Of a stretch of 52,430 bases of DNA, positions 39,590 through 50,185 are shown in pieces (the stretch's first letter is position 1; each line of letters opens with the position of its first letter). The translations under genes were made by a program, and so were the position numbers. The stretch is taken from the NCBI GenBank assembly GCA_031316315.1, contig JADBEO010000026.1, positions 1 to 52,430 of the forward strand. The letters run 5' to 3'. The notes under the pieces are model-generated. The model saw nothing but the letters and a program-made list of their open reading frames with translations, was not told where the DNA came from and did no database searches. Source of the stretch: Chelatococcus sambhunathii (lineage in GTDB: Bacteria; Pseudomonadota; Alphaproteobacteria; Rhizobiales; Methylopilaceae).

Positions 39590-40969
39590 GTGTCCGACCT
39601 CGAACGCGCGCTGCAGGCCGCCGACGACGGCCTCGACAAAAGCCTCGAGAGGCTGTTCGCGCTGCTGAAGATTCCGTCGATCTCGACCGACCCCGCCTAT
39701 CGCCACGGCTGCCGCGAAGCGGCGGACTGGCTGAAGCGCGACCTCGCCTCGCTCGGCTTCGAGGCGAGCCTCAGGGAGACCCCGGGCCACCCGGTCGTGC
39801 TCGCCAAACAGCCGAAGCCCGGCGCGCCGCACGTCCTGTTCTACGGCCACTACGACGTGCAGCCTGTAGACCCGCTCGACAAATGGGAGACGCCGCCCTT
39901 CGAGCCTCGCATCGGCGAGACCGGCGGGAAGAAGGTGATCCTCGGGCGCGGCTCGAGCGACGATAAGGGTCAGGTGATGACCTTCGTCGAGGCCTGCCGC
40001 GCCTGGAAGGCCGCGACCGGCTCGCTGCCGCTCGGCGTCACGCTGATGATCGAGGGCGAGGAGGAGTGCGGCTCAATCAATCTTCCCGCCTTCCTGGACG
40101 AGGCGAAGGACGAGCTCGCGGCCGACGCGGCGCTCGTCTGCGACACGACGATGTGGGGCGAAGGCAAGCCTGCCATCACCTCGGCGCTGCGCGGCCTGAT
40201 CTATGAGGAGCTGACGATTCGGGCCGCCAATCGCGACCTGCATTCGGGCATGTATGGCGGCGCGGCGCGCAACCCGCTGCACGTGCTGGCCCAGATCGTC
40301 GCCGGACTGCATGACGAAACCGGCCGGGTGACGCTCGCCGGCTTCTACGACGGCGTGCCCGAGACGCCGGAGCCGATCCGCGAGCAGTGGCGATCGCTCG
40401 GCCTCGACGCCGAGGCGTTCCTGGGTCCGGTCGGTCTGTCGGCGCCCGCCGGCGAGGCCGACCGCATGATCATCGAGCAGGTCCAGTCCCGTCCAACCTG
40501 CGACGTGAACGGCATGTGGGGCGGCTACACCGGCGCCGGCGCCAAGACGGTGATCCCGGCCGAGGCGCACGCCAAGATCTCGTTCCGCCTCGTCGGCGAT
40601 CAGGATCCGGCTGCCATCCGCCAGACGTTCCGCGCCTATGTCCGCGAGCAGCTGCCCGTCGACTGCGACGTCGAGTTCTCCGGCCACAAGGGGTCCCGCG
40701 CGATCCAGGTTCCGGTGGACAGCCCGGCGCTGGCGAAGACGCGCGCGGCGCTCCGTGACGAGTGGGGCGTTGAGCCGATCACCATCGGCCTCGGCGGCTC
40801 GATTCCCATTGTCGGCGATTTCAAGAAGACGCTCGGCATGGACACGCTGCTGGCCGGCTTCGCGCTCGACGACGATCGCATCCACTCGCCCAACGAGAAG
40901 TACGACCTCGAAAGCTTTCGGCGAGGGACGCGGTCGTGGATCCGCATTTTGGCGGCGCTGGCGGCCTGA
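39590..40969 (+). CDS. M20 family dipeptidase
   Basis: The 459-residue metallopeptidase has the zinc-binding GHYDVQPVD (His87, Asp89), RGSSDDKGQ with the bridging Asp124, GEEECGS (about 156-162) and the dimerisation-domain His (DLHSGMYGG). It probably cleaves dipeptides or acylated amino acids in the cytosol. The start is GTG 39590 with GCAGGAGGA 7-8 bases upstream. It is not closely linked to other genes. Confidence 0.94.
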   Translation: MSDLERALQAADDGLDKSLERLFALLKIPSISTDPAYRHGCREAADWLKRDLASLGFEASLRETPGHPVVLAKQPKPGAPHVLFYGHYDVQPVDPLDKWETPPFEPRIGETGGKKVILGRGSSDDKGQVMTFVEACRAWKAATGSLPLGVTLMIEGEEECGSINLPAFLDEAKDELAADAALVCDTTMWGEGKPAITSALRGLIYEELTIRAANRDLHSGMYGGAARNPLHVLAQIVAGLHDETGRVTLAGFYDGVPETPEPIREQWRSLGLDAEAFLGPVGLSAPAGEADRMIIEQVQSRPTCDVNGMWGGYTGAGAKTVIPAEAHAKISFRLVGDQDPAAIRQTFRAYVREQLPVDCDVEFSGHKGSRAIQVPVDSPALAKTRAALRDEWGVEPITIGLGGSIPIVGDFKKTLGMDTLLAGFALDDDRIHSPNEKYDLESFRRGTRSWIRILAALAA

Positions 40970-41254
40970 TTCGCACGCGCTCCTTCTTCTGCAGCGCACA
41001 AAGCGCGAGCGTTGTGGCGCGGCATCGGGCTGCGCCGCCGCGCGGCCGTCAGCGCGCCACGATCCCGCCTAACTGGTTGATCGGTCGAGTGTCCGTACGG
41101 AGTCTTCCGTGCCACACCCGCGCATTTGTGAGCCCGGATCTCACGCGCTCGTGATCCGCGGATGTCGCATTCTCTGAACGGCCGTTCATACTGCGCTGCA
41201 ACGGCGGCGCGTGCGGGCGCCGACTGACTGACCAAGCGTGAGGGGTCGAAACTC

Positions 41255-42244
41255 GTGTCGACCAGCTTCAGCCGCGCCGGGCTTCTGCTCGGCGCGATCG
41301 GGGTCGTTTTCGCCTGCGACGCGCAAGCGGACGACTATCGTTCGGCTCAGGCTCTCGTGGAGTCGGGCCTGTTCCTCAGCCAGGCCGAGGCCGACGCGGT
41401 CTATGCGCGGCTGGACGCGCCGCGCCCGAAGACGGACCGGCCGATCCCCGGCACCGCCGCCTACTGGGAGTCCGGCGCGGTCGGCCTCGGCCAGTCCGAG
41501 CGCGCCGGCAGGCTCGGTTGGAGCGGCGACGCGACCCAGATGCGGGCCGGCGTGGACCGGGAGTTGCGAACCGGGATGATCGCCGGCGCGTCCGCCGCCG
41601 CATCGATCGGAAGCGTGGCTTCGGCCGACCTGAACGGCCGCATCGTCGCCGGTCACGCCGACATCTATGCGCGCTTCGACGAGGGCGGCGCCTTCGCGAA
41701 GACGGATCTCGGCGTCTCGAGCTTCACCTTCGAGGGATTGTCTCGTGGAGCGAGCACCGCGATCGCGACCGGTCAGGCCCTCCGCGCCGGCGGCCAGCTT
41801 GGCGCGACGGCCGACATTGGAGGGATCAGGTGGACCCCGACGGTCGCCCTGACCGCGACCGGGCACGCGCTCAACGGTTTTCGGGAATCGGGACAGGCGG
41901 CGGCGCATTTCGCCGCGCGCCAGGCCATGGCCGCGACCGCGACCGTTCGGCTCGGCGGCACGAAAGCTGTGCGGGTCGATCCGAGTCACACCGTCACCCT
42001 GTCCGGCTTCGTCGGCGCTGACGAGGTCGTCGCCTACGCCGCGAGCGCCCTTAAGGCGAGGTCGGCGGCCTCCGGCGCGTCCTCTCTGTCGCTCGCCGCC
42101 CCGAACGGCCGCGGCCTCGTCGGCGGCCTCGGGATCGGAACCGCGATCGCTAACGGCATGTCGGTCAAGGTCGACTACGACTACGGCCGCCGCGACGGCG
42201 TCGCGACCCAGACAGGCCGCGCCAAGCTCGGCCTGGCGTTCTAA
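41255..42244 (+). CDS. Outer-membrane beta-barrel protein (autotransporter-barrel-like)
   Basis: The 329-residue protein has a signal peptide (SRAGLLLGAIGVVFACDAQADD), a helical lead (SAQALVESGLFLSQAEADAVYARL) and a C-terminal run of alternating strands ending in GRAKLGLAF with a terminal Phe, as required for barrel assembly. It looks like an autotransporter translocator without a passenger domain. The start is GTG 41255 with GAGGGG upstream. The function could be adhesion or transport. It is flanked by a hairpin repeat at 42296. Confidence 0.8.
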   Translation: MSTSFSRAGLLLGAIGVVFACDAQADDYRSAQALVESGLFLSQAEADAVYARLDAPRPKTDRPIPGTAAYWESGAVGLGQSERAGRLGWSGDATQMRAGVDRELRTGMIAGASAAASIGSVASADLNGRIVAGHADIYARFDEGGAFAKTDLGVSSFTFEGLSRGASTAIATGQALRAGGQLGATADIGGIRWTPTVALTATGHALNGFRESGQAAAHFAARQAMAATATVRLGGTKAVRVDPSHTVTLSGFVGADEVVAYAASALKARSAASGASSLSLAAPNGRGLVGGLGIGTAIANGMSVKVDYDYGRRDGVATQTGRAKLGLAF

Positions 42245-42295
42245 GGCACGGCCGTCGCATTGGGCGACCTTCCGCAAAAGGCTGGTGTCCGTGTT

Positions 42296-42319
42296 CCCCT
42301 CCCCCTTGTGGGGAGGGGG
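42296..42319. repeat. C/G-tract hairpin repeat
   Basis: CCCCTCCCCC-TTGT-GGGGAGGGGG is a perfect 10-bp hairpin, followed by ACAAGAGG. It belongs to the same family as the element at 20-42. It may stop transcription from the outer-membrane gene before mutA. Confidence 0.65.
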
Positions 42320-42453
42320 ACAAGAGGACGTAGGAACGTCGCGCGCTTCCGTCGACCGCGACGGACGACGACCTCTCCCGATGCGTCGAACGTCCAGTAT
42401 GGCGCCGGCGCCCGGCTGTGGCAGGGTCACGCCGCAGCGCACAAGAGAAACCG

Positions 42454-44271
42454 ATGACGACCGACGCCTCCGGCTTCACGACCGATTTCGCCGCCGAATT
42501 CCCGGCGAGCGAGGCCGACTGGCGGCGCGCCGTCGAGGCCGCGCTCAAGGGCCGGCCGCTTGATCCGGTGATCCGCGGCAAGCTCCTCGACGACGTCGCC
42601 TTCGACGCGATCCTGCCGCGCGCCGAGGCCAGGCCGATCGCCGGCCGCCCCGCCGGCGCGCGCTGGACGGCGATGACCCGCATCGACATTGCCGATCCCG
42701 CCAAGGCGAGCGCGCAGGCGCTGGAGGACCTCGAGAACGGCGCATCGGGCCTGTCGCTGATCCTCGCCGGGGCGGGCCGCGACGGGGTCGACGCCGCGCG
42801 TCTGGACGAGACGCTCGACGGCGTGCTGCTCGACCTCGCCCCTGTCCATCTCGACGCCGCGCCGTTCGAAGGCACTGCGGCGGCGCGGAACGTGGCGGCG
42901 CTGATTGAAGCGCGCGGGCTGCGGCCGTCCGACGTCTCCGTCCTGTTCGGCCTCGACCTGATGCGCGACCTGCTCAGCCTCGGTGGAAGCCCGAAGCCGT
43001 GGGCCGACGCCGTCGCCGACACCGCCGCCGTCGTCGACGAGCTGGCGTCGAAGGGCTTTTCCTCGCCCATCCTGCTGATCGACCAGCGCCTGACCCATGA
43101 CGCCGGCGCGAGCGAGGCGCTGGAGCTGGCGACCGCGCTCGCCTCGGCGGTTGAGCATGTGAGGCTTCTGCCGGACGCGTCGCTCGACATCGCCGGCCTC
43201 GCTGTCTCCCTCGACGCCGACCAGTTCGCCGGCGTCGCGAAGCTCCGCGCCGCGCGGCTGCTTTGGGCTGCGCTAAGGCGTGAGCTCGGGCTCGACGAAA
43301 GAGCCGTCCACATCTATGCGCAGACGTCGCTGAGGATGATGACGCGCAACGACGCGCAGACGAACATGGTCCGCACGACAATCGCGACCTTCGCCGCGGG
43401 CGTCGGCGGCGCGGATTCCATCGTCGCGCTGCCCCACGACATCGCGTTCGGCGGGACCGACGCCGACGCGCGGCGCATAGCCCGCAACACCCAGTCGATC
43501 GTGCTGGAGGAGACCAACGCCTACCGCGTCGCCGACCCCGCCGCGGGCGCGGGCGCGATCGAGCGCCTGACCGACGCCCTCGCCGAGCGCGCCTGGGCGC
43601 TGTTCCAGACAATCGAGGCAGAGGGCGGACTGCTGGAGGCGGCGAAGTCCGGCGCGTGGCGCGACATGGTCCTGAAGAGCCGCGACAGCCGCGCAAAAAA
43701 CGTCGCGACGCGCAAGAGCCCGATCGTCGGCGTCAGCCAGTTCCCGAAGGCGTCCGAGGTTCTCGGCCCGAGCGAGACCGATCCGAAGACCGCCACGGTC
43801 GTCGACATGAAGGTCGCGCCCGTCCAGCCAACGCGCATCGCCGAGCCGTTCGAGGCGCTGCGTGCGGCCAACGAGGCGAAAAGCCCGAGGCCGTCCGTCT
43901 ATCTCGCGCTGCTAGGCCCTATCGCGCGGCATTCCGCGCGCGCCGGCTTCATGCGGAACCTGCTGGAGGCCGGCGGCCTCGCCGTCGTCGACGGCCCGAT
44001 CGAGGGCGACGCCGCAGCGCTGGCCGACGGCTTCGCCAAGTCCGGCGCGGCTATCGCCGTCGTCACCGGCGCGGATGCCGACTATGCTGAGACAGGAGCG
44101 GCGGCCGCGGAGGCTCTGGCCTCGGCCGGCGCGACGGTCTGGCTCGCGGGCCGGCCGAAGGACGGCGCGGCGGAGCTCGAAGGCGCCGGCGTCAGCCGCT
44201 TCGTCGCGGCGGGCGACGACGCGCTGGAGATCCTGACCGCGGCCTCGCAGGCGAATGGAGGCGCAGCATGA
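42454..44271 (+). CDS. mutA: Methylmalonyl-CoA mutase small subunit
   Basis: The 605-residue protein is the non-catalytic MutA homolog of the B12-dependent mutase, with a TIM-barrel part ([37 protein letters not shown]) and a degenerate cobalamin-binding C-terminus lacking DxHxxG. It pairs with MutB to convert methylmalonyl-CoA to succinyl-CoA. ATG 42454 was chosen; it overlaps the mutB start by 4 bases (ATGA). The C-terminal part is Ala-rich, as in the family. Confidence 0.93.
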   Translation: MTTDASGFTTDFAAEFPASEADWRRAVEAALKGRPLDPVIRGKLLDDVAFDAILPRAEARPIAGRPAGARWTAMTRIDIADPAKASAQALEDLENGASGLSLILAGAGRDGVDAARLDETLDGVLLDLAPVHLDAAPFEGTAAARNVAALIEARGLRPSDVSVLFGLDLMRDLLSLGGSPKPWADAVADTAAVVDELASKGFSSPILLIDQRLTHDAGASEALELATALASAVEHVRLLPDASLDIAGLAVSLDADQFAGVAKLRAARLLWAALRRELGLDERAVHIYAQTSLRMMTRNDAQTNMVRTTIATFAAGVGGADSIVALPHDIAFGGTDADARRIARNTQSIVLEETNAYRVADPAAGAGAIERLTDALAERAWALFQTIEAEGGLLEAAKSGAWRDMVLKSRDSRAKNVATRKSPIVGVSQFPKASEVLGPSETDPKTATVVDMKVAPVQPTRIAEPFEALRAANEAKSPRPSVYLALLGPIARHSARAGFMRNLLEAGGLAVVDGPIEGDAAALADGFAKSGAAIAVVTGADADYAETGAAAAEALASAGATVWLAGRPKDGAAELEGAGVSRFVAAGDDALEILTAASQANGGAA

Positions 44272-46430
44272 GCGCGACCTTGCCGGATTTCTCGAAGATC
44301 GCCTGGAAGCGGCCGGAGACCGCCGCGCCCGAAGCCGCGGCCGAGCCTTGGACGACGCCGGAGGGCATCCCGGTCAAGCCGGTCTATGGCGAGGGCGACC
44401 TCGAAGGGCTGAAGGGCCTCGACACCTGGCCGGGCCTTGCGCCGTTCATCCGCGGCCCCTACCCGACGATGTACGCCGCCCAGCCCTGGACGATCCGGCA
44501 ATATGCCGGCTTCTCGACGGCGGAGGATTCCAACGAGTTCTACCGAGCGAACCTCGCGGCGGGGCAGATGGGCCTTTCCGTCGCATTCGACCTCGCGACC
44601 CATCGCGGCTACGACTCAGACCATCCGCGCGTCGCGGGCGACGTCGGCATGGCGGGCGTCGCGATTGATTCGATCTACGACATGCGGACCCTGTTCGCCG
44701 GGATCCCGCTCGACAAGATGACCGTCTCGATGACGATGAACGGCGCGGTGCTGCCGGTGCTCGCGCTGTTCATCGCGGCGGCGGAAGAACAGGGCGTGCC
44801 GCAGGAGAAGCTGGCCGGGACCATTCAGAACGACATTCTGAAGGAGTTCATGGTCCGCAACACCTACATCTATCCGCCCCGGCCCTCGATGCGGATCGTC
44901 TCGGACATCTTCGCGCACACGTCCGAACACATGCCGAAGTTCAACTCGATCTCGATCTCCGGCTACCACATGCAGGAGGCCGGGGCGACGGCCGACCTCG
45001 AGCTCGCCTACACGCTCGCCGACGGGGCGGAGTACGTGAAGGCGGGCATGGCGGCCGGCCTCGACATCGACCGCTTCGCGCCGCGGCTGTCGTTCTTCTG
45101 GGCGATCGGCATGAACGTGTTCATGGAGATCGCCAAGATGCGGGCCGCGCGCCTCATCTGGACGAAGCTCATGACCGACCTCGGGGCGAAGAACCCGAAG
45201 TCGCTCCCCTTGCGCACCCACAGCCAGACGAGCGGCTGGTCGCTCACCGCGCAGGACGTCTACAACAACGTGGTCCGCACCACGCTGGAGGCGATCGCGG
45301 CCACGCAGGGCGGCACCCAGTCGCTTCACACCAACTCCTTCGACGAGGCGCTGGCGCTGCCGACCGACCATTCGGCGCGCATCGCTCGCAACACCCAGCT
45401 CGTCCTGCAGATGGAGAGCGGCACGACGCGCTTCATCGACCCATGGGGCGGCTCGGCCTATGTCGAGAGGCTCACCCACGACCTCGCGAAGAAGGCGCTG
45501 GAGCATATCGCGGAGATCGACCGGCTCGGCGGCATGGCCAAGGCGATCGAGGCCGGCGTTCCGAAGCTCAGGATCGAAGAGGCGGCCGCGACCACACAGG
45601 CCCGGATCGACTCGGGCGAGCAGACGGTGGTCGGCGTCAACAAGTACAAGGTGCTTAAGAACGAGACGCTCGACGTCCGCCAGATCAAGAACGCCGAGGT
45701 CCGCGCCGCGCAGGAGGCGAAGCTGAAGCGCCTTCGTGAAGAGCGCGACCAGTCGAAGGTCGACGCGGCGCTCAAGGCGCTGGAGGATGGCGCGCGCGGG
45801 AACGGCAACCTGCTGGCGCTCTCGATCGACGCGGCGCGCGCGATGGCGACCGTCGGCGAGATCACCCAGGCGATGGAGAAGGTGTTCGATCGCCACCGCG
45901 CCGAGATCAAGTCGATCTCGGGCGTCTACAAGCGCGAGGGCAAGGCCATGGGCCAGATCGCCGAAGTGCAGAAGATGGTCGAGGCGTTCGAGCGGGCGGA
46001 CGGCCGCCGGCCGCGCATCCTCGTCGCGAAGGTCGGCCAGGACGGCCACGACCGCGGCCAGAAGATCATCGCCTCAGCCTTCGCCGATCTCGGCTTTGAC
46101 GTCGACATCGGGCCCCTGTTCGCCACTCCCGAAGAGTGCGCGCGGCAGGCGATCGAGAACGACGTGCATGTCGTCGGCATCTCGACCATGACCGCCGGCC
46201 ACCTGACGCTCGTCCCCGCGCTGCGCGACGCGCTGAAGGCCGAGGGCGGCGACGAGATCATGATCGTGGTGGGCGGCGTCATCCCGCCGGTCGACTATCC
46301 GGCGCTGAAGGAAGCCGGCGCCAGCCTCATCTTCCCGCCCGGGACCGTCGTGGCGAACGCCGCCAAGGAGCTGGTCCACATGCTCAACGAGAAGTACGGA
46401 TACGTCTCGTCGCAGCAGGCGGCGGAATGA
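44268..46430 (+). CDS. mutB: Methylmalonyl-CoA mutase large (catalytic) subunit
   Basis: The 720-residue enzyme has the TIM-barrel substrate domain ([68 protein letters not shown]) and a C-terminal B12 domain with DxHxxG: Asp592, cobalt ligand His594 and Gly597 in [10 protein letters not shown]. The ATG overlaps the mutA stop. It carries out the radical isomerisation of methylmalonyl-CoA to succinyl-CoA in propionate and ethylmalonyl-CoA metabolism. Its stop overlaps the start of a 72-residue ORF. Confidence 0.97.
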   Translation: MSATLPDFSKIAWKRPETAAPEAAAEPWTTPEGIPVKPVYGEGDLEGLKGLDTWPGLAPFIRGPYPTMYAAQPWTIRQYAGFSTAEDSNEFYRANLAAGQMGLSVAFDLATHRGYDSDHPRVAGDVGMAGVAIDSIYDMRTLFAGIPLDKMTVSMTMNGAVLPVLALFIAAAEEQGVPQEKLAGTIQNDILKEFMVRNTYIYPPRPSMRIVSDIFAHTSEHMPKFNSISISGYHMQEAGATADLELAYTLADGAEYVKAGMAAGLDIDRFAPRLSFFWAIGMNVFMEIAKMRAARLIWTKLMTDLGAKNPKSLPLRTHSQTSGWSLTAQDVYNNVVRTTLEAIAATQGGTQSLHTNSFDEALALPTDHSARIARNTQLVLQMESGTTRFIDPWGGSAYVERLTHDLAKKALEHIAEIDRLGGMAKAIEAGVPKLRIEEAAATTQARIDSGEQTVVGVNKYKVLKNETLDVRQIKNAEVRAAQEAKLKRLREERDQSKVDAALKALEDGARGNGNLLALSIDAARAMATVGEITQAMEKVFDRHRAEIKSISGVYKREGKAMGQIAEVQKMVEAFERADGRRPRILVAKVGQDGHDRGQKIIASAFADLGFDVDIGPLFATPEECARQAIENDVHVVGISTMTAGHLTLVPALRDALKAEGGDEIMIVVGGVIPPVDYPALKEAGASLIFPPGTVVANAAKELVHMLNEKYGYVSSQQAAE

Positions 46431-46645
46431 GCGACTCCGGGGTGACGGAAGAGCCGAGCGCAGAAATCGTCGAGGCGTTTGCGAAACAGCTGTTCCGCTC
46501 GGAGAGCGCGGCGGACGTGCTGTGGGATACGGCGCTTTTCGAGCGGATGGGCCGTTCGACCGAAGGGCTCAAAGTCGCGGACGAGGCGCTGAAGGACGAT
46601 TACCGCCGTCGCGCGCACGAAATGCTTCTCGATCCGAAGCCATGA
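46427..46645 (+). CDS. Small protein translationally coupled to mutB
   Basis: A 72-residue acidic protein ([21 protein letters not shown], then [20 protein letters not shown] and [16 protein letters not shown]). Its ATG overlaps the mutB stop (ATGA), a strong sign of real translation. I do not recognise a family. Helical and charged, it could assist assembly or activity of the mutase, or be a general small protein. It has no TM segment or cysteines. Confidence 0.7.
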   Translation: MSDSGVTEEPSAEIVEAFAKQLFRSESAADVLWDTALFERMGRSTEGLKVADEALKDDYRRRAHEMLLDPKP

Positions 46646-46710
46646 TCTGGGACATCGACGCGCGCCGAAAGCGTCTCCAGAGGGCGACGTCCCAGTTCAC
46701 TTGTGCAGCT

Positions 46711-46908
46711 TCACACGCCGAAGCGGCGACGGAAGCCGAGAAGCTTGCCGGCGCCCATCGCGCGTCCGAAGCTGGCCTGCGCCGCGCCGGAGAAAGCCGT
46801 CGCCTTGCCGCGCAGAACCATCGCGCGGTCCCCGGTCAGACGGCCCCAGAGCTGCAAAAAACCACCCTTCAGTTGACGATACACGCCTTCCAGCCGGTCC
46901 ACGTTCAT
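46711..46908 (-). CDS. CsbD-like stress protein
   Basis: A 65-residue basic protein, MNVDRLEGVYRQLKGGFLQ, continuing with LWGRLTGDRAMVLRGKATAF and a Gly/Arg tail. Length, NVDRLEG start and the K-G-x-W-G-x-LTGD core resemble the CsbD family of small general-stress proteins. ATG 46908 has GGGAGGA 5-6 bases upstream. It lies antisense between the mutB-coupled ORF and meaB, a position that could make its transcript interfere with the mut locus. No GGAAC-type promoter was found for it. Confidence 0.72.
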   Translation of the reverse strand: MNVDRLEGVYRQLKGGFLQLWGRLTGDRAMVLRGKATAFSGAAQASFGRAMGAGKLLGFRRRFGV

Positions 46909-47108
46909 GACGTCCTCCCAAGCTGCCCGCAAAGCCGCCTGAAACAATTTGCAACAGTATGGCATGAGAACGCTGAATGTCGGATGACAGTTCAGGGACC
47001 GAAGGCAAAAATTTTCGTCTTAAACCTAAACGCTCGGCCTACGTCCCCCGCGCGGGCGAGGATGCGGGATCAGGGTACCGCACACTTGGGCCGGCTGGAC
47101 GTCGCAGC

Positions 47109-48110
47109 GTGAGTGAGGGGCCGTCCCGCCGCGGTCAGATCGACGTCGCGGCGCTCGCGGATCGCATCCGGGCCGGCGAGCGCGCGGCGCTGGCGCGGGC
47201 GATCACCTTCGCGGAGTCGCGCCGGGCCGATCACCGGGCGGCGGCTCGAGAGCTCGTCCAGAGCCTGCTCGACCGCACCGGCGGCGCGATCCGGGTCGGC
47301 ATCACCGGCGTGCCGGGCGTCGGCAAGTCGACGACGATCGACGCGCTCGGTAGCCGGCTCACGAGCGAGGGCCGCAAAGTCGCGGTGCTGGCCGTCGACC
47401 CCTCGTCGAAGCGCACCGGGGGCTCGATCCTCGGCGACAAGACGCGGATGCGCCGCCTCGCGCACGATCCCAACGCCTATATCCGCCCCTCCCCCTCCGC
47501 CGGCACGCTCGGAGGCGTCGCCGCAAAGACGCGCGAGACGATGCTGCTTGTCGAGGCCGCCGGCTTCGACGTCATCCTGGTCGAGACCGTCGGCATCGGG
47601 CAGTCGGAGATCACGGTCGCGGACATGACGGACGTCTTCGTCGTGCTGATGCTGCCCGGAGCCGGCGACGAGCTGCAGGGCATCAAGAAGGGCGTGCTGG
47701 AGATCGCCGACCTCATCGCCGTCAACAAGGCCGACGGCGACGGCGAGGCGCGCGCCCGCGACGCGGCGTCCGACTACAAGGCGGCGCTCCGAATCCTCAA
47801 CGCCGAAAGCGGCGCCTGGACGCCGGAGGTGCTGACCATATCCGGCCGCGAGGACCTCCGGCTCGACACGCTCTGGAGCCGCGTCGAGGCCTGCCGCGCC
47901 GCGCGTGAAAAATCCGGCGAGTTCGCCGAACGCCGCGCCAGGCAGCAGGTGCGCTGGATGTGGGACATGGTCGAGGCGCGCTTTCGCGAGCGCATCGTGG
48001 AAGACGACCGCCTCGCCGCGCGGGTGCCCGTGCTCGAGGCCGAAGTCGGCAGCGGCGACCTCGCGCCCACCGTCGCCGCGGACGAGATCGCGAAGCTGCT
48101 GGGCTTCTGA
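47109..48110 (+). CDS. meaB: Methylmalonyl-CoA mutase-associated GTPase
   Basis: The 333-residue protein has Walker A GVPGVGKST (about 67-75), SSKRTGGSILGDKTRM, ETVGIGQSEITVADMTD and NKADGDGEARA, the G-domain layout of MeaB/ArgK GTPases. It guards the mutase, loading and protecting adenosylcobalamin. GTG 47109 (SEGPSRRGQID) matches the usual N-terminus; an ATG at 46977 would add 44 non-conserved residues. It is the last gene of the mutase locus, separated from mutB by the coupled ORF and the antisense csbD-like gene. Confidence 0.93.
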   Translation: MSEGPSRRGQIDVAALADRIRAGERAALARAITFAESRRADHRAAARELVQSLLDRTGGAIRVGITGVPGVGKSTTIDALGSRLTSEGRKVAVLAVDPSSKRTGGSILGDKTRMRRLAHDPNAYIRPSPSAGTLGGVAAKTRETMLLVEAAGFDVILVETVGIGQSEITVADMTDVFVVLMLPGAGDELQGIKKGVLEIADLIAVNKADGDGEARARDAASDYKAALRILNAESGAWTPEVLTISGREDLRLDTLWSRVEACRAAREKSGEFAERRARQQVRWMWDMVEARFRERIVEDDRLAARVPVLEAEVGSGDLAPTVAADEIAKLLGF

Positions 48111-48155
48111 AGCAGCTTCCGGTCGCGACGGGCCGCGCCCGCGCTGAACCCGGGC

Positions 48156-48174
48156 GGACGGCCTTCTGCCGTCC
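48156..48174 (+). terminator. Hairpin after meaB
   Basis: GGACGGC-CTTCT-GCCGTCC is a perfect 7-bp hairpin 45 bases after the meaB stop. No T-tract follows, so termination is likely but not certain. Confidence 0.45.
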
Positions 48175-48343
48175 CGGCGCCAAAGAAGTCGCCGACAAGT
48201 TCCCTGTACGCCGATTTTCTTCGCCCAGCGCCGAGAATATCGCCGCGGCGGGCGCCAGCCTGCCTGCCCGCGCACGCCTCTCGGGCGGTCCGCCTCATGC
48301 TGCGCGGGCAACAAGAAAAACGTCAAAGAGTTCGGAGGAAATC

Positions 48344-50026
48344 ATGACCAGCCCGACCAGAGTGGGGAAACGCCGCCGCTTTCCCTCGCTTCCCGCCATC
48401 CTCGCGCTGTCGATCGGGGCCGTCTGCGCCCCAGCGCTGGCGCGAGGCGCAGACGCGCCGACGGTCACGACTGACAAGGGCGCGGTGCGCGGCTTCGTAA
48501 AGGACGGCGTGGCGCGCTTCTACGGCATTCCCTATGCGGCGCCCCCCGTGGGAGAACTCCGCTGGCGCCCCACCGCCGAGCATGAGCCGTGGAAGAAGGT
48601 CCGCGACGCCAGCAAGTTCGGCCCGATCTGTCTGCAGGTGACCACGCTCGGCCCGTTCGCCGGTCCGGCCAACGCCAACGAGGACTGTCTGTTCCTCAAC
48701 GTCTATGCGCCGGCGGACGCCAAGCGCAGCGCCAAACTCCCCGTGATGGTCTGGATCCACGGCGGCGCGAACCTTGACGGCAACGGCAACGACTATGACG
48801 GCTCGAAGCTCGCGCGCGACGGCAAGGTGATCGTCGTTACGCTGAACTACCGGCTCGGCCTGCTCGGCTTCCTCGCCCATCCCGCGCTCGACGCGTAAGG
48901 CCACCCCTTCGCCAATTACGGCCTGCTCGACCAGCAGGAGGCGCTGCGCTGGGTCCAGCGCAACATCGGAGCGTTCGGCGGCGACAAGAACAACGTGCTG
49001 CTGGGCGGTCAGTCCGCCGGCTCCGTCGACACGGAATCGAACGTTATCTCTCCGCTCGCGGCCGGCCTGTTCCACCGCGCGATCTTCCAGAGCGTCCTGC
49101 TCGAGCCGGCGCCGCTTGCGACCGCCGAAGCCAAGGGCGTCGCGTTCTCGACCGCGGCCGGCTGCGGCTCGAAGTCGGATGCGCAGACTGCGGAGTGCCT
49201 GCGCAAGCTCACCGCACAGCAGATCTTCGATCTGTCGGGCACGGCGAGCGCCGCGGCGCCCTATCTCAGCAACATCATCATGGACGGCCAGATCCTGCCG
49301 AGCCGCTTCGTGGATGCGATCGCGGCGGGCAAGTTCAACAAGATGCCCGTGATGAGCGGACTGACCATCGACGAGCAGAGCTTCAGCCTCGGCATCGCGC
49401 AGTATTTCCGACCCGGCCGGACCCCCGCGACCAAGGCCGACTACGATACGAGAATGGCCGTCTTCGACGCGACGACCTATCCGGAAGGCACGCGAGCCAG
49501 GGCGGAACGGCTCTATCCGCTACACGCCTACGCCTCGCCGCAGCTCGCTCTCAGCGCCATCGGCACGGACTCTACCGTCTGCACGCAGCGCTACACCAAC
49601 CAGCTGCTGGCGCCGCAAGTCCCCGTCTATTTCTACGAGTTCGCTGACAGGACGGCGCCGTCCTACTTCCCGAAAATGGACGGCTTCGCCCCGGGCGCCT
49701 ACCACACCGCCGACATCCCCTACCTGTTCCCGGGATGGCACGGCGGACCAGACGGCGTGGCGCATGATCTCAACAAGAAGCAGCTCAAGCTGTCGGACGA
49801 GCTCGTGACGGCCTGGACGAACTTCGCCCGGACCGGCAATCCGAACGGAAACGGCGACAGCCCCTGGCCGCGCTACAGAAACAAGAAGAACCAGCCGGGC
49901 ATCCTGCAGCAGAACATCCCGTACTCGTCGCCCATGACGGACCGCCAGTACGACGCCGGGCACAAATGCGACTTCTGGGACGCGATCGGGACCTACAAGC
50001 CCCGGCCCACCGCCTCGGCGAACTGA
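48344..50026 (+). pseudogene. Type B carboxylesterase with in-frame TAA
   Basis: The frame encodes a signal peptide (MTSPTRVGKRRRFPSLPAIL, then AVCAPALARG), the N-terminal esterase block (YGIPYAAPPVGELRWRPT, NEDCLFLNVY, VMVWIHGGA, LNYRLGLLGFLAHPALDA), then TAA at 48896-48898 (codon 185). The same frame goes on with GHPFANYGLLDQQEALRW, catalytic Ser224 in GGQSAGS and a probable catalytic His in GAYHTADIPYLF, to 50026. A TAA in place of GAA (Glu), usual at ALDAEGHPFANYG, would explain it by one substitution. The N-terminal fragment lacks the active site. GGAGGA precedes ATG 48344. Confidence 0.88.
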
Positions 50027-50032
50027 CTTGAG

Positions 50033-50064
50033 GCATCGGCGGCCGGCTTTGCGGCCGCCGATGC
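50033..50064 (+). terminator. Terminator after the esterase frame
   Basis: GCATCGGCGGCCG and CGGCCGCCGATGC form a perfect 13-bp stem around a GCTTTG loop, 6 bases after the esterase stop, followed by TTCACT. Confidence 0.85.
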
Positions 50065-50185
50065 TTCACTCGCGGAGGCCTCGCAGCCCGGCGCGCTGCG
50101 CCGTAGCGTTGGCCGTTCCGCGGCTGGGCTAACCGCCCGCCCGCGACGCCTTGCCGCTCGGCCTCGGCGCATGTGGCGCGCTGCG

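Noticed and set aside
42245-42453. Cobalamin riboswitch before mutA
   Set aside because: No B12-box-like conserved core is visible; only a C/G hairpin repeat is present.
44616-46049. A 477-codon minus-strand frame opposite mutB
   Set aside because: Shadow of a highly conserved enzyme gene; His/Arg/Asp-rich product.
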